64,000 nt of DNA from Desulfocucumis palustris (GTDB taxonomy: Bacteria > Bacillota > Desulfotomaculia > Desulfotomaculales > Desulfocucumaceae). Shown in pieces: positions 54,070-63,042 of the stretch. A program made the translations under genes and the position numbers. Positions within the stretch are counted from its first letter, which is position 1, and each line of letters begins with the position of its first letter. The notes under the pieces were generated by a model. That model did not search any database, was not told where the DNA came from, and saw only the letters and a list, made by a program, of their open reading frames with translations. The stretch spans positions 107,087-171,086 of the forward strand of contig NZ_BFAV01000150.1 in the NCBI RefSeq assembly GCF_002933875.1, written 5' to 3'.

Positions 54070-56625
54070 CTACCACTCCATAGTTAAAAACAACTCCACC
54101 ACATCCCTGTCAAAATGCGTTCCGGCCAGAGATTTTATATGCTCCCTGGCCTTTTCCTTAGGCCAGGCCCTGCGGTAGGGGCGATCCGAGCAGAGGGCGT
54201 CCCAGACGTCAACCAGGGCGAAAATTCGGGCCGGCAGGGGGATCTGCTCTCCCCGCAGCCCCCTGGGATAGCCGCTTCCGTCCCATTTTTCATGATGGCA
54301 GTACGGTATGTCCAGCGCCGGCAGCAGGTAAGCTATGGGGGACAGCATTTCATAAGCGTAAACCGGATGACGGCGCATGACCTCCCATTCCTCATCCGTT
54401 AACGGCCCGGGCTTCAGCAGAATATGATCCGGAATACCCATTTTGCCTATATCGTGCAAAAGGGCTCCCCTGCGCACGTGTGCCAGCGCCGCCTCACTCA
54501 TACCCATGGCCTGTCCCAGACATACCGTCATTTCCGTTACCCTCCGGGAGTGGCCTTTCGTTTCCCTGTCCCTTAAATCCAGAGCCCGGGCCCACCCCTC
54601 GATTGTGGCGTCGTAGGCCAGGGTAAGCTCAATGTTGGAGCGCTGCAGGTCGTTGAACAGCGAGGCGTTTTCTATGGCAATGGCGGCCTGCCCCGCCAGG
54701 GTATTCAAAAATTCCAGCCATTCCTGGTCGGGACTCAAAGAAGACCGGTGAAATATCTCCAGCACGCCCTTTACCTGCCCCTTGGCGATAAGCGGGACTC
54801 CATAATAAGCAACAAACTCCTCTCCCAGAAGAAGTTCGTACCTGCTAAAAGATTGCCTGGCTTCCTGGAGATTGGGGATGTGAATGTTTTGCCTCAACAT
54901 CGCCACATTGCCCGGATTCCCCTCTCCCATTCGCCGGACAGTATTTTTAATGCCGGCGGTGCGGAATCCCCTCCCGGCGGCAAATTCCAAATACTGTGTA
55001 TACGAGTTTAACAGCATGATGGAGGAAGCGTCTACACCAAGCTGGGAGGTAACCTGATCAAGAATAACGTTAAATGTGACCCGCAGGTCCAGGCTCCCGG
55101 TAATGGCCAGGTCTATGCTGCGCAGGGCCTGCAGCCTCTCATAGCGCAGCTGGGCATGCTTCACGGCTTCTTTGTGCCCGGTTATATCCAGTATAACTCC
55201 CTGCATAAATTGAGGTCCATCGTTTGCGCCGCTTACCGCCCGGGCCTCGTCATGCAGCCAGACCACCCGGTTGTCGCTGGCCAGCATGCGGTACTCGGAG
55301 CTGAGCGGTTTGCCGCTGGCGTGGAAGGTTTGCCTCTGCTCCAGTACCTGCCGGCGGTCCTCCGGGACAATTTTATCCAGCCACATACCCGGGTTGTCAA
55401 TAAATTCAGCGGCTTTATAGCCCAAAATTTTTTCTATTTGCGGGCTGATATATCTTATTATTATGGCACTGCCCGCGGTGGAAATATAGGTAATGGCGGG
55501 AATCTGCTCCACCAGCGCCCGGTACCGGGCATTCGCCTCGCCCAGCTGTAAATCCCTTTGCTCCAGCGCCACGGCCATATCGTCAAAGGCCCTGGAAAGC
55601 TGCCCCAGTTCATCACCGCCGTAAGGCAGCTCGGTCCGGGCGTTCAGATCTCCCCGGGCCAGCCGCCGGGTTGTCTCCAGCAAGGCTTTTATGCGCTGCA
55701 GGAAAAACAATTTCCCGCCAAACCAGGCTAAAAAAGCCGCTATAGCGGCGAACAGCCCCATGGCCGCAAGGTTGCGATACAATATGCGGTTGGCGCCGGC
55801 AAAAATAATATCTTTGGGTATGCCGGTATATATGAATATCCCCGCGTCCCTGCCGATTCCCTCCAGGGGCTTGTAGGCATAAAGCTTGGGGGTGCCCTCC
55901 AGGCCGGTGCTCATTACCGTTCCCTCTTCCTGCAGGCTCAGCACGGTCTTAATTATGGACACCTCGGGCATTGTTTTTCCCACCCATTTTTCCGGGTTTG
56001 GATAACGGGATAAAACGGTGCCGTTCCGGTCTATCATGACAATAGATGAACCCGGGGGTAAATCGGTCTTTGAAGCCAGCCGGTTCAGCCAATTCAAATC
56101 TATGGATGTAAAAAGCACGGCAATGGCCCGGTCGCCGTCCACCACCGGACAGGCCAGGGTAAGTGTCGGTTTGCCCGTAATACGGTTAATTTGATAATCC
56201 CCTATGGCAAATTGTTTTATGGCAACGGCTTTTTTGAAATAATTACGGTCCGCCAGATTCAGCGGCCCGGACGCCACCGGAACGCTTAGAACACTGCCGT
56301 CGGGTTTAATCAATCCAAAAGCTACATAGTGGGGATGCTGGGACAATACTTTTTCAAACAGCCTGTTGCAGGCCGCGTTGTCCCCGCCGCGCACATCGGG
56401 CAGCTGAACCATTAGTTCCAGCAGCTGACGGGCGCCGGAAATCAGCTCCTCCTGCTCCCCCGAAGCCATGCGCACCAGCCCCAGGGCCTCTCTCCGGGCC
56501 ATTGAGTTGGCCTGCTCACGCTGCTCCGACGCCGTGTAGACAGTCAGGGCGAAGGCGGGTAAAACCGCCAGCACAACCAGCAGCAACAATCGAAAGCGTA
56601 TGCCTGAAAAATTAAAACCTTTCAT
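54070..56625 (-). CDS. Cache-HAMP-PAS-GAF-HD-GYP signalling protein
   Basis: This protein of 851 residues has a membrane segment (about 12-30), a dCache sensor outside the cell (35-285), a second membrane segment (290-312), HAMP (to about 365), PAS (372-495), GAF (510-655) and an HD-GYP domain (670-845). HD-GYP motifs are HDIGKMGIPD, HPVYAYEML, HHEKWDGSGYP and LPARIFALVDVWDA. HD-GYP enzymes hydrolyse cyclic di-GMP, so this is a likely c-di-GMP phosphodiesterase responding to an external ligand. All catalytic motifs look intact. The ATG start lacks a strong ribosome site. Confidence 0.92.
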   Translation of the reverse strand: MKGFNFSGIRFRLLLLVVLAVLPAFALTVYTASEQREQANSMARREALGLVRMASGEQEELISGARQLLELMVQLPDVRGGDNAACNRLFEKVLSQHPHYVAFGLIKPDGSVLSVPVASGPLNLADRNYFKKAVAIKQFAIGDYQINRITGKPTLTLACPVVDGDRAIAVLFTSIDLNWLNRLASKTDLPPGSSIVMIDRNGTVLSRYPNPEKWVGKTMPEVSIIKTVLSLQEEGTVMSTGLEGTPKLYAYKPLEGIGRDAGIFIYTGIPKDIIFAGANRILYRNLAAMGLFAAIAAFLAWFGGKLFFLQRIKALLETTRRLARGDLNARTELPYGGDELGQLSRAFDDMAVALEQRDLQLGEANARYRALVEQIPAITYISTAGSAIIIRYISPQIEKILGYKAAEFIDNPGMWLDKIVPEDRRQVLEQRQTFHASGKPLSSEYRMLASDNRVVWLHDEARAVSGANDGPQFMQGVILDITGHKEAVKHAQLRYERLQALRSIDLAITGSLDLRVTFNVILDQVTSQLGVDASSIMLLNSYTQYLEFAAGRGFRTAGIKNTVRRMGEGNPGNVAMLRQNIHIPNLQEARQSFSRYELLLGEEFVAYYGVPLIAKGQVKGVLEIFHRSSLSPDQEWLEFLNTLAGQAAIAIENASLFNDLQRSNIELTLAYDATIEGWARALDLRDRETKGHSRRVTEMTVCLGQAMGMSEAALAHVRRGALLHDIGKMGIPDHILLKPGPLTDEEWEVMRRHPVYAYEMLSPIAYLLPALDIPYCHHEKWDGSGYPRGLRGEQIPLPARIFALVDVWDALCSDRPYRRAWPKEKAREHIKSLAGTHFDRDVVELFLTMEW

Positions 56626-56841
56626 TGTAAATACCTTCCGGTTTCAATGATGGGGCCATCCGGATTACTACATAAATCGACACATAGTGCCATGTTTCAC
56701 ATGTCTGTTTCTACAAAACCGGCCGGATTCCTTGTGCATAACCCCGGAACGGCAAACTTTTGCATTATGTATTCACAAAAAAGGCTCTTTTCGCATTTTG
56801 CATTATTTACCTAAAAACCGCTCTAACAGAGATAATATAGT

Positions 56842-56880
56842 AAAAAGAGGAGTAGACCGTTTCAAATAGCCTACTCCTCT
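56842..56880 (-). terminator. Rho-independent terminator of the nitroreductase gene
   Basis: AGAGGAGTAG (56846-56855) and CTACTCCTCT (56871-56880) form a 10-bp perfect stem with a 15-base loop. On the minus strand the T-run TTTTTA follows directly. It lies ten bases after the nitroreductase stop. Confidence 0.85.
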
Positions 56881-56889
56881 CCAAGTAAC

Positions 56890-57528
56890 CTATAGCCAGG
56901 CTACCGAAATATCATAATCCGGATAGTCAACCTGAGGTGGCTGGTAACCCTCCGCCGGATAGCCTAAGGCACATCCGTCAAGCGCATACTCTGCACAGGG
57001 CAAGCCTAATAATTTACAGAATTCGGGGTCGCTATCCATTTGCGCAGTCGCACTAACAAGCTGAAAGCCGATTCCCAGAGATGTGGCTTTCAGCCACATA
57101 TTGTGCAAGCAATAACTAATGGATTGAGCCGCAACGGGCGGAGTCCCTTTTCTCTCACCCACAATAATATAGTAGGGCGCGTTACCCACACCGGGAACAC
57201 CTTGTTGAGCAACCCGTTTAAGATTTTGAACAAAAGGAGCTAAACCTATTTTCTTTTCCAGTTCGCCGGCAAAATGACCTGCCCGGTTTTTCATAATATT
57301 TGCCGCTGTTACAATAACCGGTGAAGAATTCGGAATTACAATTACTTTTCTGAAATCCGGCTTACCGGCCACGGCTAATGCTCCAAAAGGCGCTATTAGA
57401 CCCGCCCGGATTACCGCTTCAATATCTTCTTTGCCCGGCGCCTTGGGACTGAACGCTCTTACCGTGCGCCGGGCTTTCAGAATATCGTCCAATGCTCTGC
57501 CGTGCTGTTCGTTAATACCTTCAAACAT
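56890..57528 (-). CDS. Nitroreductase-family protein
   Basis: This protein of 212 residues belongs to the flavin-dependent nitroreductases: ILKARRTVRAFSPKAPGKED, then IEAVIRAGLIAPFGALAVAG in the FMN-binding start, and APYYIIVGERKGTPPVAAQS, LHNMWLKATSLGIGFQLV, then LGLPCAEYALDGCALGYPA. It reduces nitro- or related compounds with NAD(P)H; the actual substrate is unknown. GGAGGGATTGTC before the ATG sets the start. It is followed by its own terminator. Confidence 0.88.
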   Translation of the reverse strand: MFEGINEQHGRALDDILKARRTVRAFSPKAPGKEDIEAVIRAGLIAPFGALAVAGKPDFRKVIVIPNSSPVIVTAANIMKNRAGHFAGELEKKIGLAPFVQNLKRVAQQGVPGVGNAPYYIIVGERKGTPPVAAQSISYCLHNMWLKATSLGIGFQLVSATAQMDSDPEFCKLLGLPCAEYALDGCALGYPAEGYQPPQVDYPDYDISVAWL

Positions 57529-57894
57529 GACAATCCCTCCATTATTTTAAAATTCATCGAGTCTATATTGGGGATAATTTTCAGTAAAGTCACCTGCGTT
57601 AATATTATGCCGCATGGCAGGGCTTTAAAGTATTAGCCGGCACAGGGGCCGAGTTCACAAATGCCGTGATAGCATACAGGAAAGTACCTATTTGAATACT
57701 TCGCCGGCTATTCTCAGCATAGCCGCTCCACTATTCAGAACATATGTACGCCTATTATACAATACTATTATGCCTATGAAAACCAGAAAGCAATATTATT
57801 TGCCACAGCCCCAAAATAGACATTGTACAAACGGTATTGCAAAAACGCTGGAAACAGTGGCTACGAATGTATTGGAGGTTAAAGCGATACAATA
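57529..57894. other. Gap between nitroreductase and BlaI-type gene
   Basis: This gap holds no gene I can support. A short open frame of 67 codons (57692-57895, plus strand) has no family features and no ribosome site. A 7-bp perfect hairpin CGGCTAT/ATAGCCG lies at 57705-57725. Confidence 0.4.
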
Positions 57895-57967
57895 ACTACT
57901 CAGGTAGTGTTGACAACCTGAAACGACTGCGGTAGTATAAATATATCTATGAAACTACCAGAGTAGT
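57895..57967 (+). promoter_or_regulatory. Promoter with two BlaI/MecI-type operators
   Basis: TTGACA (57910-57915) and TAGTAT (57933-57938) are 17 bases apart, a strong promoter. Perfect dyads ACTAC-N4-GTAGT lie at 57895-57908 and 57954-57967, and a half-site GGTAGT overlaps the -10. These are typical BlaI/MecI operators, so the regulator at 57980 should repress its own operon. AGGAGG follows at 57969 before the start codon. Confidence 0.8.
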
Positions 57968-57979
57968 TAGGAGGTTGAC

Positions 57980-58339
57980 ATGGAAATCAAACTGTTTGAT
58001 TCAGAATTGAAGGTCATGGATGTTCTTTGGAAAGAGGGCGATATGACGGCCAAGAAAATTTCGGATATTCTCAAAGAGCGGGTAGGCTGGAATATGAACA
58101 CCACCTATACGCTTATCAAAAGATGTATTGCGAAAGGCGCGATTGAGCGCGGGGAACCGAATTTTCTATGCCATGCCTTAATTCCAAAAGAGCAGGTGCA
58201 GGAGCAGGAAACAACGGAGCTGATTAACAAGGTGTTTGACGGTTCCGCGGATTTGCTTTTCGCTTCCCTGTTGAACAGGAAAAACCTGTCCGCCGGGGAA
58301 ATCGAGAGGCTGAAGAAAATTGTCGACAGCCTGAAATGA
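57980..58339 (+). CDS. BlaI/MecI-family transcriptional repressor
   Basis: This protein of 119 residues is a winged-helix repressor: FDSELKVMDVLWKEGDMTAK, ISDILKERVGWNMNTTYTLI and KRCIAKGAIERGEPNFLCHA belong to the DNA-binding half, and the rest is the dimer helix bundle. AGGAGG lies five bases before the ATG. It is followed four bases later by the BlaR1-like protease gene, the usual pair in which the membrane protease relieves repression. Operators are visible upstream. Which antibiotic or signal is sensed is unknown. Confidence 0.93.
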   Translation: MEIKLFDSELKVMDVLWKEGDMTAKKISDILKERVGWNMNTTYTLIKRCIAKGAIERGEPNFLCHALIPKEQVQEQETTELINKVFDGSADLLFASLLNRKNLSAGEIERLKKIVDSLK

Positions 58340-58349
58340 GGCGGTGGAT

Positions 58350-59978
58350 ATGGACATCCTGCAATTAAGCCTTTCCGCGTCCGTCCTGATTGTAGCAGTT
58401 GTGATTATCCGTGCCCTTACCCTGCGCAAGCTGCCCAAGAATACGTTTCTTGTCTTGTGGGGCGTTGTGATCTGCCGTTTGCTCATACCGTTTTCCATTC
58501 CGTCCCGTTTCAGCTTTTACACGGGAGTCGATATGGCAAAGCATCTGCTTGCGGGAAAAACAGCCGTATCTTTTCCTATGGAAATGACCGGCATCCCCAA
58601 CATGGTGAATATGCCCGAGGCGGGAGAACGTGTTGGAATGGGCGCGGCACCCGTATCCGTTTCACCGGTAGAAATTATCTGGCTTATTGGGATGTGCGCC
58701 TGCGCGTTGTTTTTCATCGTGGCGTATATCAAGTGCTGCAGGGAGTTCAAAATGTCCCTGCCTGTTGAAAACGACTTTGCGGCCCTTTGGCTACGGGAAC
58801 ACCCCTTGCGCCGGCCCGTGCAAATACGGCAAAGCGGCTGTATCAAGGCTCCGCTGACCTATGGGGTATTCCGGCCTGTAATACTTCTTCCCAGGAAAAC
58901 CGATTGGACAGCCGAAACGAAGCTGCGATACATCCTTACCCATGAGTTTGTGCATATCCGGCGCTTTGACACGCTGACAAAGCTGGTGCTGACCGCCATC
59001 GTGTGTGTGCATTGGTTCAATCCCTTTGTGTGGGTGATGTATGTGCTGGCGAACCGCGACATTGAATTATCCTGTGATGAAACGGTGGTGCGGACATTCG
59101 GGGAAACGACAAAATCGGCTTATGCCCTGACCCTGATCGGGTTGGAGGAAAAGAAGAACCGTCTTAACCCTCTTGTGAACAATTTTAGCAAAAATGCTAT
59201 TGAGGAAAGGGTTGTGTCGATTATGGAGCTAAAAAAATCTTCCCGTATTATGATAGCGGCAGCAATTTTATTGGTGGCGGGTACCGTCATAATATTCGCA
59301 ACTTCCAGGGTATCTCAGGCTAATAGTGGCAGTTCACAACAAAGCTTAAATAAAACAAACACCAATATATTGAAAAACACATCTGAAATTTCCGGTGAAA
59401 TATTAACGTTTTTTAATGATTTGGGTTGTAAATATGAATTGCGTTTTATTCCACAGTATGCTGAAAATGGTGTATTCGCTTCTTGGAATGATGTACTGCT
59501 TTACCTGTACAAAAGCGGGTATAGCCGTGGCGGTGCCATGAAAATAGAGGATGTTGAGCAGAATATTCATAGCATTTTTGGTACAAAAGCTGTTATTACG
59601 CATCAAAGCACAGAGGATTTTACACTGGCAGGCAACAGGTACATCCCGGGTGGAATAGCGTATTCCGGTAACAGTGCTTACGAAGTTGTTGCTTTGGAAA
59701 AATTATCGAAAGGTAATCATTATCGTGCGGAATTGCTGCAGTATAATTATGGAACCACAGGTACGAATGATGATCCCGGGTTGACGTCAAATACACATAT
59801 CCTGGGCGGCATGGGCCAATGGGAGAACGGTGACTGGAAAAACAAAGCAATTATTGCGGATTTAATTGAATCTCAAAATACAAAAGAGCTAATTTCATCC
59901 CGCTCGATTGACATAACCTTTTCCATGAATGAGAGTAATAATGAGATAACCTTGAATAGCGTGGCGGTGAAATATTGA
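58350..59978 (+). CDS. BlaR1/M56-family membrane metalloprotease
   Basis: This protein of about 542 residues has several N-terminal membrane segments and the zinc motif HEFVHIRRFD near residue 195, typical of M56 peptidases. The membrane-anchor segment IMIAAAILLVAGTVIIFATS near 300 leads to an extracellular C-terminal domain (about 240 residues). That domain does not look like a penicillin-binding BlaR1 sensor: I see no SxxK or KTG pair. So the sensor part probably recognises another ligand. The ATG at 58350 has GAGGCGG before it; GTG at 58344 is an alternative. It follows the repressor gene directly. Confidence 0.88.
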   Translation: MDILQLSLSASVLIVAVVIIRALTLRKLPKNTFLVLWGVVICRLLIPFSIPSRFSFYTGVDMAKHLLAGKTAVSFPMEMTGIPNMVNMPEAGERVGMGAAPVSVSPVEIIWLIGMCACALFFIVAYIKCCREFKMSLPVENDFAALWLREHPLRRPVQIRQSGCIKAPLTYGVFRPVILLPRKTDWTAETKLRYILTHEFVHIRRFDTLTKLVLTAIVCVHWFNPFVWVMYVLANRDIELSCDETVVRTFGETTKSAYALTLIGLEEKKNRLNPLVNNFSKNAIEERVVSIMELKKSSRIMIAAAILLVAGTVIIFATSRVSQANSGSSQQSLNKTNTNILKNTSEISGEILTFFNDLGCKYELRFIPQYAENGVFASWNDVLLYLYKSGYSRGGAMKIEDVEQNIHSIFGTKAVITHQSTEDFTLAGNRYIPGGIAYSGNSAYEVVALEKLSKGNHYRAELLQYNYGTTGTNDDPGLTSNTHILGGMGQWENGDWKNKAIIADLIESQNTKELISSRSIDITFSMNESNNEITLNSVAVKY

Positions 59979-60046
59979 CAGCACACTGCTAAGTCAATTC
60001 CTGAAAAGGCCACAATATTTTTTGCATACTTGAAAATTCCCTAAAA

Positions 60047-60898
60047 ATGAAATATAAAAGGCATAACAACACATGTCCGGGGTGTGAGACGGCTTGCGCC
60101 AGTGTTAAAGAAGCAGCGGACATGCGGGGCCTTACCGGCCGGATGTTCAACTGCTATTGCGCCAACGGCGGGATTAAGGGCGCGGTTAAAATAAAGTGTC
60201 CGGGTGATTCCGAAGGATGCTCCGCAGCCCCCGGACAGGTGGGCGCAGGGGAGTACGGGAATCCGGCAATCAGCGGCACCGGTTCCGGCAGCCTCACCAT
60301 TCCCGAAACGGTGACACAGGATGCGATTACATACACCGTCACCTCCATAGGCGACTATGCATTTTTCTGCAACAGCGCTCTTGATGGAAAACTGATACTT
60401 GGAAATAGTGTGCAAGCCATTGGAATCAGCGCGTTTTCTGATTGCGCGAACCTGGACAACGCGTGGTTTTTGGGTGACAGGCCCACTTCCTTTGGGAACA
60501 GCGTTTTTGATAATTGCAAATCAGGCTTCACCCTCTATTATCCTCAAGACAACTTAACCTGGGACGGGTATACGTATGACGGTGCAGACACCATTAATAT
60601 TGAAGCCAGTATCGCACCTGCCATTATCACAGTCAACCTGCCGAATGGAACGCTGGGCTTAGAGTACGAATATTCCCTCACCGCGACGGGCAACGAGCCT
60701 ATCGTCTGGATGTTATCCGGCGGCAGCCTGCCTGACGGTATTGACCTCGAGAGCGACGGCGACCTTTCCGGCACGCCCTCTGTGCCGGGAACGTTCAACT
60801 TCAGTGTCACGGCGACAAACGCCTCAGGTAATGACACCCAGGCTCTGTCAGTTTCCCATTCTGTTTATACTCCATCCAGCCATTGGTCGGCGTGGTGA
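60047..60898 (+). pseudogene. BspA-like leucine-rich/Ig-like surface protein fragment
   Basis: The frame of 283 codons contains a BspA-type leucine-rich part (TSIGDYAFFCNSALDGKLIL, then NSVQAIGISAFSDCANLDNA) and a putative Ig repeat (LTATGNEPIVWMLSGGSLPD, GIDLESDGDLSGTPSVPGTF, then FSVTATNASGNDTQ). There is no signal peptide and no ribosome site, and the end runs into the stop region of the convergent lipoprotein gene. Both ends look cut, so it is most likely a fragment of a larger surface protein. Confidence 0.65.
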
Positions 60899-61755
60899 CC
60901 GCCGAGCCAATACCAATGAGGATGGTCTAATTGCCACAGCTCGCTGTTTCTATAGTATTCCTGCTCTCTTTCAAGAATTTGATTGTCCTCACCGTAGGAC
61001 ACTTCACGGACAATCTCCATTTTCCCGTTTATAAGCTCCCTTTCCACTAATCCGTTCCAATCGGTATCCAATTCATTCGTAACGACGTATTCACCATCTA
61101 TAAATTTATAAATCCTGCCACCCCAATATGCTGCACCTGAGCCTCCGGCTGAGTAAATACACTTTTTCTCCGCATCAAGCGCGGGATTACAAATTTCAGC
61201 AAATGATTTTGACGCTACAAACGATGATGTTTTCGTATCCCACAGCCAACAGTCATACCATGTATTGCTGTGTGCGCCCCCGAACGTGTTCAGGATAATC
61301 ACATCCTTATATCCGTCGAAGTTCACATCCGTAACGTGAAGTCCCATTGTGTCCATCATTCCATTGTAGACGTGGTAACCGACTACCTTGCCATCTGAAA
61401 TCTCCGAAAAATCCGCCGATAGGATGGATTCGCCGTTTTCGTCATAGACATTAAGGCCCATAACAAAGCCGTACATCCATTCATCCGGTCCCTGTACCAC
61501 CCCTGTCGCCACAAAACGATATTCAGGCATACTCTCATGCAAACGGGCCTGAATTTCGTATGTATGTAGTCCCGGCATGGGGTCAGGCGTATCCGTCGGC
61601 TCTAAGACCGTGGGAGGTGTGGGCGATTCGATATTACTTTCTTCGACGCCTGAGGCACTGTATATACTTTTCGTGTCGCCCGCCAGAGGAACATTACAGC
61701 CGCTTATACCCAAAAAGAGTATAAGCAAAGTCAAAACATAGATGCTTTTTTTCAT
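60865..61755 (-). CDS. Lipoprotein of unknown function
   Basis: This protein of about 296 residues has a lipoprotein signal peptide: basic start, LTLLILFLGISGC, Cys as acceptor. A low-complexity Pro/Thr/Ser linker (SPTPPTVLEPTDTPDP) follows. The core has phrases DVNFDGYKDVIILNTFGGAH and SFAEICNPALDAEKKCIYSA, similar to repeat proteins with FG-GAP-like calcium sites. AGGGTGATGGGC before the ATG at 61755 sets the start. Its tail overlaps the BspA-like fragment by 34 bases. Function unknown. Confidence 0.75.
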   Translation of the reverse strand: MKKSIYVLTLLILFLGISGCNVPLAGDTKSIYSASGVEESNIESPTPPTVLEPTDTPDPMPGLHTYEIQARLHESMPEYRFVATGVVQGPDEWMYGFVMGLNVYDENGESILSADFSEISDGKVVGYHVYNGMMDTMGLHVTDVNFDGYKDVIILNTFGGAHSNTWYDCWLWDTKTSSFVASKSFAEICNPALDAEKKCIYSAGGSGAAYWGGRIYKFIDGEYVVTNELDTDWNGLVERELINGKMEIVREVSYGEDNQILEREQEYYRNSELWQLDHPHWYWLGGHHADQWLDGV

Positions 61756-61790
61756 GCCCATCACCCTGCATTATATAAATAATTCGCAGT

Positions 61791-61895
61791 TCAAAACTGC
61801 CTGACAAATTCCTGCCCTTGCCGTTCCAACCCTACATGTAATTCACAAATTAAATTTAAGTCAAAATCGTGAATTGATGTTTGTTCATTTTCCAT
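61791..61895 (-). pseudogene. N-terminal remnant of a class I methyltransferase
   Basis: ATG at 61895 with GAGGAG before it leads to SIHDFDLNLICELHVGLERQ, then GQEFVRQF and a stop (34 codons). The SIHDFDxNLICE...LERQG phrase is the usual start of a SAM-dependent methyltransferase family in Firmicutes, which normally continues with GSPEVT and a GxGxG loop. These are absent here, so it is a truncated remnant. It could instead be a small peptide in its own right. Confidence 0.4.
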
Positions 61896-61905
61896 TTTTT
61901 ACTCC

Positions 61906-62184
61906 TCAATTCTTTTTTGAATAACCATTCCGGCTGTTGTCCGTCTGCTTGTTCTTGTAGTCGTATTTTGAATACCCGAATTCGCTGTCAAGCTCGGCGT
62001 CAAGAGCCGCCTGTATCGTCTCGGCGGTCAGCATCTTCACAAACTCGTGCACGTCGTTTAAGTCTTTGATGCCGTATTCCTCAATCATCTGCCGCAGCTT
62101 GCTTTTCTTTTCCTGCCATGTTAATACCCCCATCATCAGTTTTATCTTATCTGACAATGGGGGTTTACACAATCTTTTCTGCAC
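61906..62184 (-). pseudogene. IS256-family transposase, N-terminal fragment
   Basis: The reading frame gives about 75-92 residues with QMIEEYGIKDLNDVHEFVKM, then LTAETIQAALDAELDSEFGY and SKYDYKNKQTDNSRNGYSKK, the N-terminal part of mutator-type IS256 transposases (full length about 400). It stops at 61906, and none of the catalytic DDE part is present. The element's outer end with GGGTTTACACAATCTTTTCT lies near 62160-62190. It is a dead fragment. Confidence 0.8.
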
Positions 62185-62497
62185 TACCCCTTAATCCATC
62201 ATCATCTTTGCCAGCATCTCCTCACCGGAGAAAATCATCTCCCAGCATAGGCAAAAAGCTGGGCGGACAGCCGAAACTGTCCGGCCCATCACAGGGATTT
62301 ATACCCGGTTCACTTTTTGTCCCTATGATACCCCGCCTAATTCTCTCAGCCTGTTTTACTCTATATGGCAAAGAAAAGAAGCCACAAATCTGTGACTTCT
62401 CTCTTTTCCGTGTCGTTTTGGGTTATGGTTCAACAAGTTTCCCTATTAAACCGTGCCTTTCCCCGGCGCGGTTTTTTTGTACCGGCATATTCCAAAC
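62185..62497. other. IS-derived flanking sequence with hairpins
   Basis: No gene is supported here. It contains perfect hairpins CCCAGC/GCTGGG (near 62241-62265) and GGACAG/CTGTCC (near 62265-62285). A terminator-like stem AAACCGTGCC/GGCGCGGTTT (62448-62474) is followed by TTTT on the plus strand. It looks like remains of mobile sequence. Confidence 0.4.
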
Positions 62498-62743
62498 TTA
62501 TGAACCTGCCAGTTCGGCAAGCATTCCCTCAATCTCACCGGCGTTTGGAAACCTGCCCGTCTGACGCTTGGAAAACAAAAGCCGGTCATTGACAGTTACT
62601 TCAAAGACCCCTCCGCTGGAAGGCACCAGCGTTATATCGGTTATATCGAACTCACTCCTCATCCTATCGGCCAGACCGGCCGCCTTTGCCCTGTACCCTC
62701 AAGAAGTGCAATATGTTATGGACACCCTGGCATCTACCGGCAT
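62498..62743 (-). CDS. SelW-like (Rdx family) selenoprotein with in-frame UGA
   Basis: Read through the UGA at 62699-62701 this gives an 81-residue Rdx protein: MPVDARVSITYCTSUGYRAK, then AAGLADRMRSEF and LVPSSGGVFEVTVNDRLLFS, then KRQTGRFPNAGEIEGMLAEL. The UGA falls exactly at the second position of the family's CxxC/CxxU redox motif (C12, U15). Family sequence continues on both sides, so it is a selenocysteine codon and not a nonsense mutation. GGGGGTGTAAAGC precedes the ATG, and a matching promoter is upstream. A hairpin with loop GGTCT lies 16 bases after the UGA. Rdx proteins act in thiol redox reactions. The required SelA/B/C genes must lie elsewhere. Confidence 0.85.
62668..62682 (-). 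promoter_or_regulatory. Bacterial SECIS-like hairpin
   Basis: In the minus strand CGGCC (62682-62678), loop GGTCT and GGCCG (62672-62668) form a hairpin starting 16 bases after the UGA. The loop sequence matches the AGGUCU loop of the E. coli fdhF SECIS in its GGUCU part, the SelB contact. Position and sequence fit selenocysteine insertion. The stem is only five base pairs as read. Confidence 0.6.
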
Positions 62744-62792
62744 GCTTTACACCCCCGTGCTGATTTGCTTGAAATTCGTTTTTTTCCAGGTT

Positions 62793-62821
62793 ATTCTAAC
62801 ATAACAAGCTGTACTTATCAA
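62793..62821 (-). promoter_or_regulatory. Promoter of the selenoprotein gene
   Basis: On the minus strand TTGATA (62816-62821) and TAGAAT (62793-62798) are 17 bases apart, fitting a vegetative promoter. It lies 50 bases before the selenoprotein start codon. Confidence 0.6.
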
Positions 62822-63042
62822 TAATATTACACCTTCATACCCCGGGCATTACCGGTCCCCGCAAACATTTTTTACCGGTGCATAATTAAACAGCAGCGGC
62901 CACAGAAATTTTGATGCAATATTTATGAAGTAATTGGTAAAATATTTGCATTATTTTTAGGAAACATTTTGAGTAACGCCCGCACCTGCGCCGGTAAACA
63001 CAAAAACAAAAAAGCGTTATCCCTGCTTAAAGGAGCGTAAAA

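Noticed and set aside
57692..57895. 67-codon open frame before the BlaI operator
   Set aside because: No ribosome site, no recognisable sequence, overlaps the operator region.
62118..62564. 148-codon plus-strand frame near the IS remnant
   Set aside because: It crosses the IS end and hairpins and has no family features.
62498..62743. The UGA read as a nonsense mutation in a decayed Rdx gene
   Set aside because: Conserved sequence continues intact on both sides, the codon is at the CxxU position, and a SECIS-like hairpin follows.
62568..62804. Plus-strand open frame of 78 codons over the selenoprotein gene
   Set aside because: The minus strand encodes the Rdx family protein with promoter and ribosome site; the plus frame has no family features.
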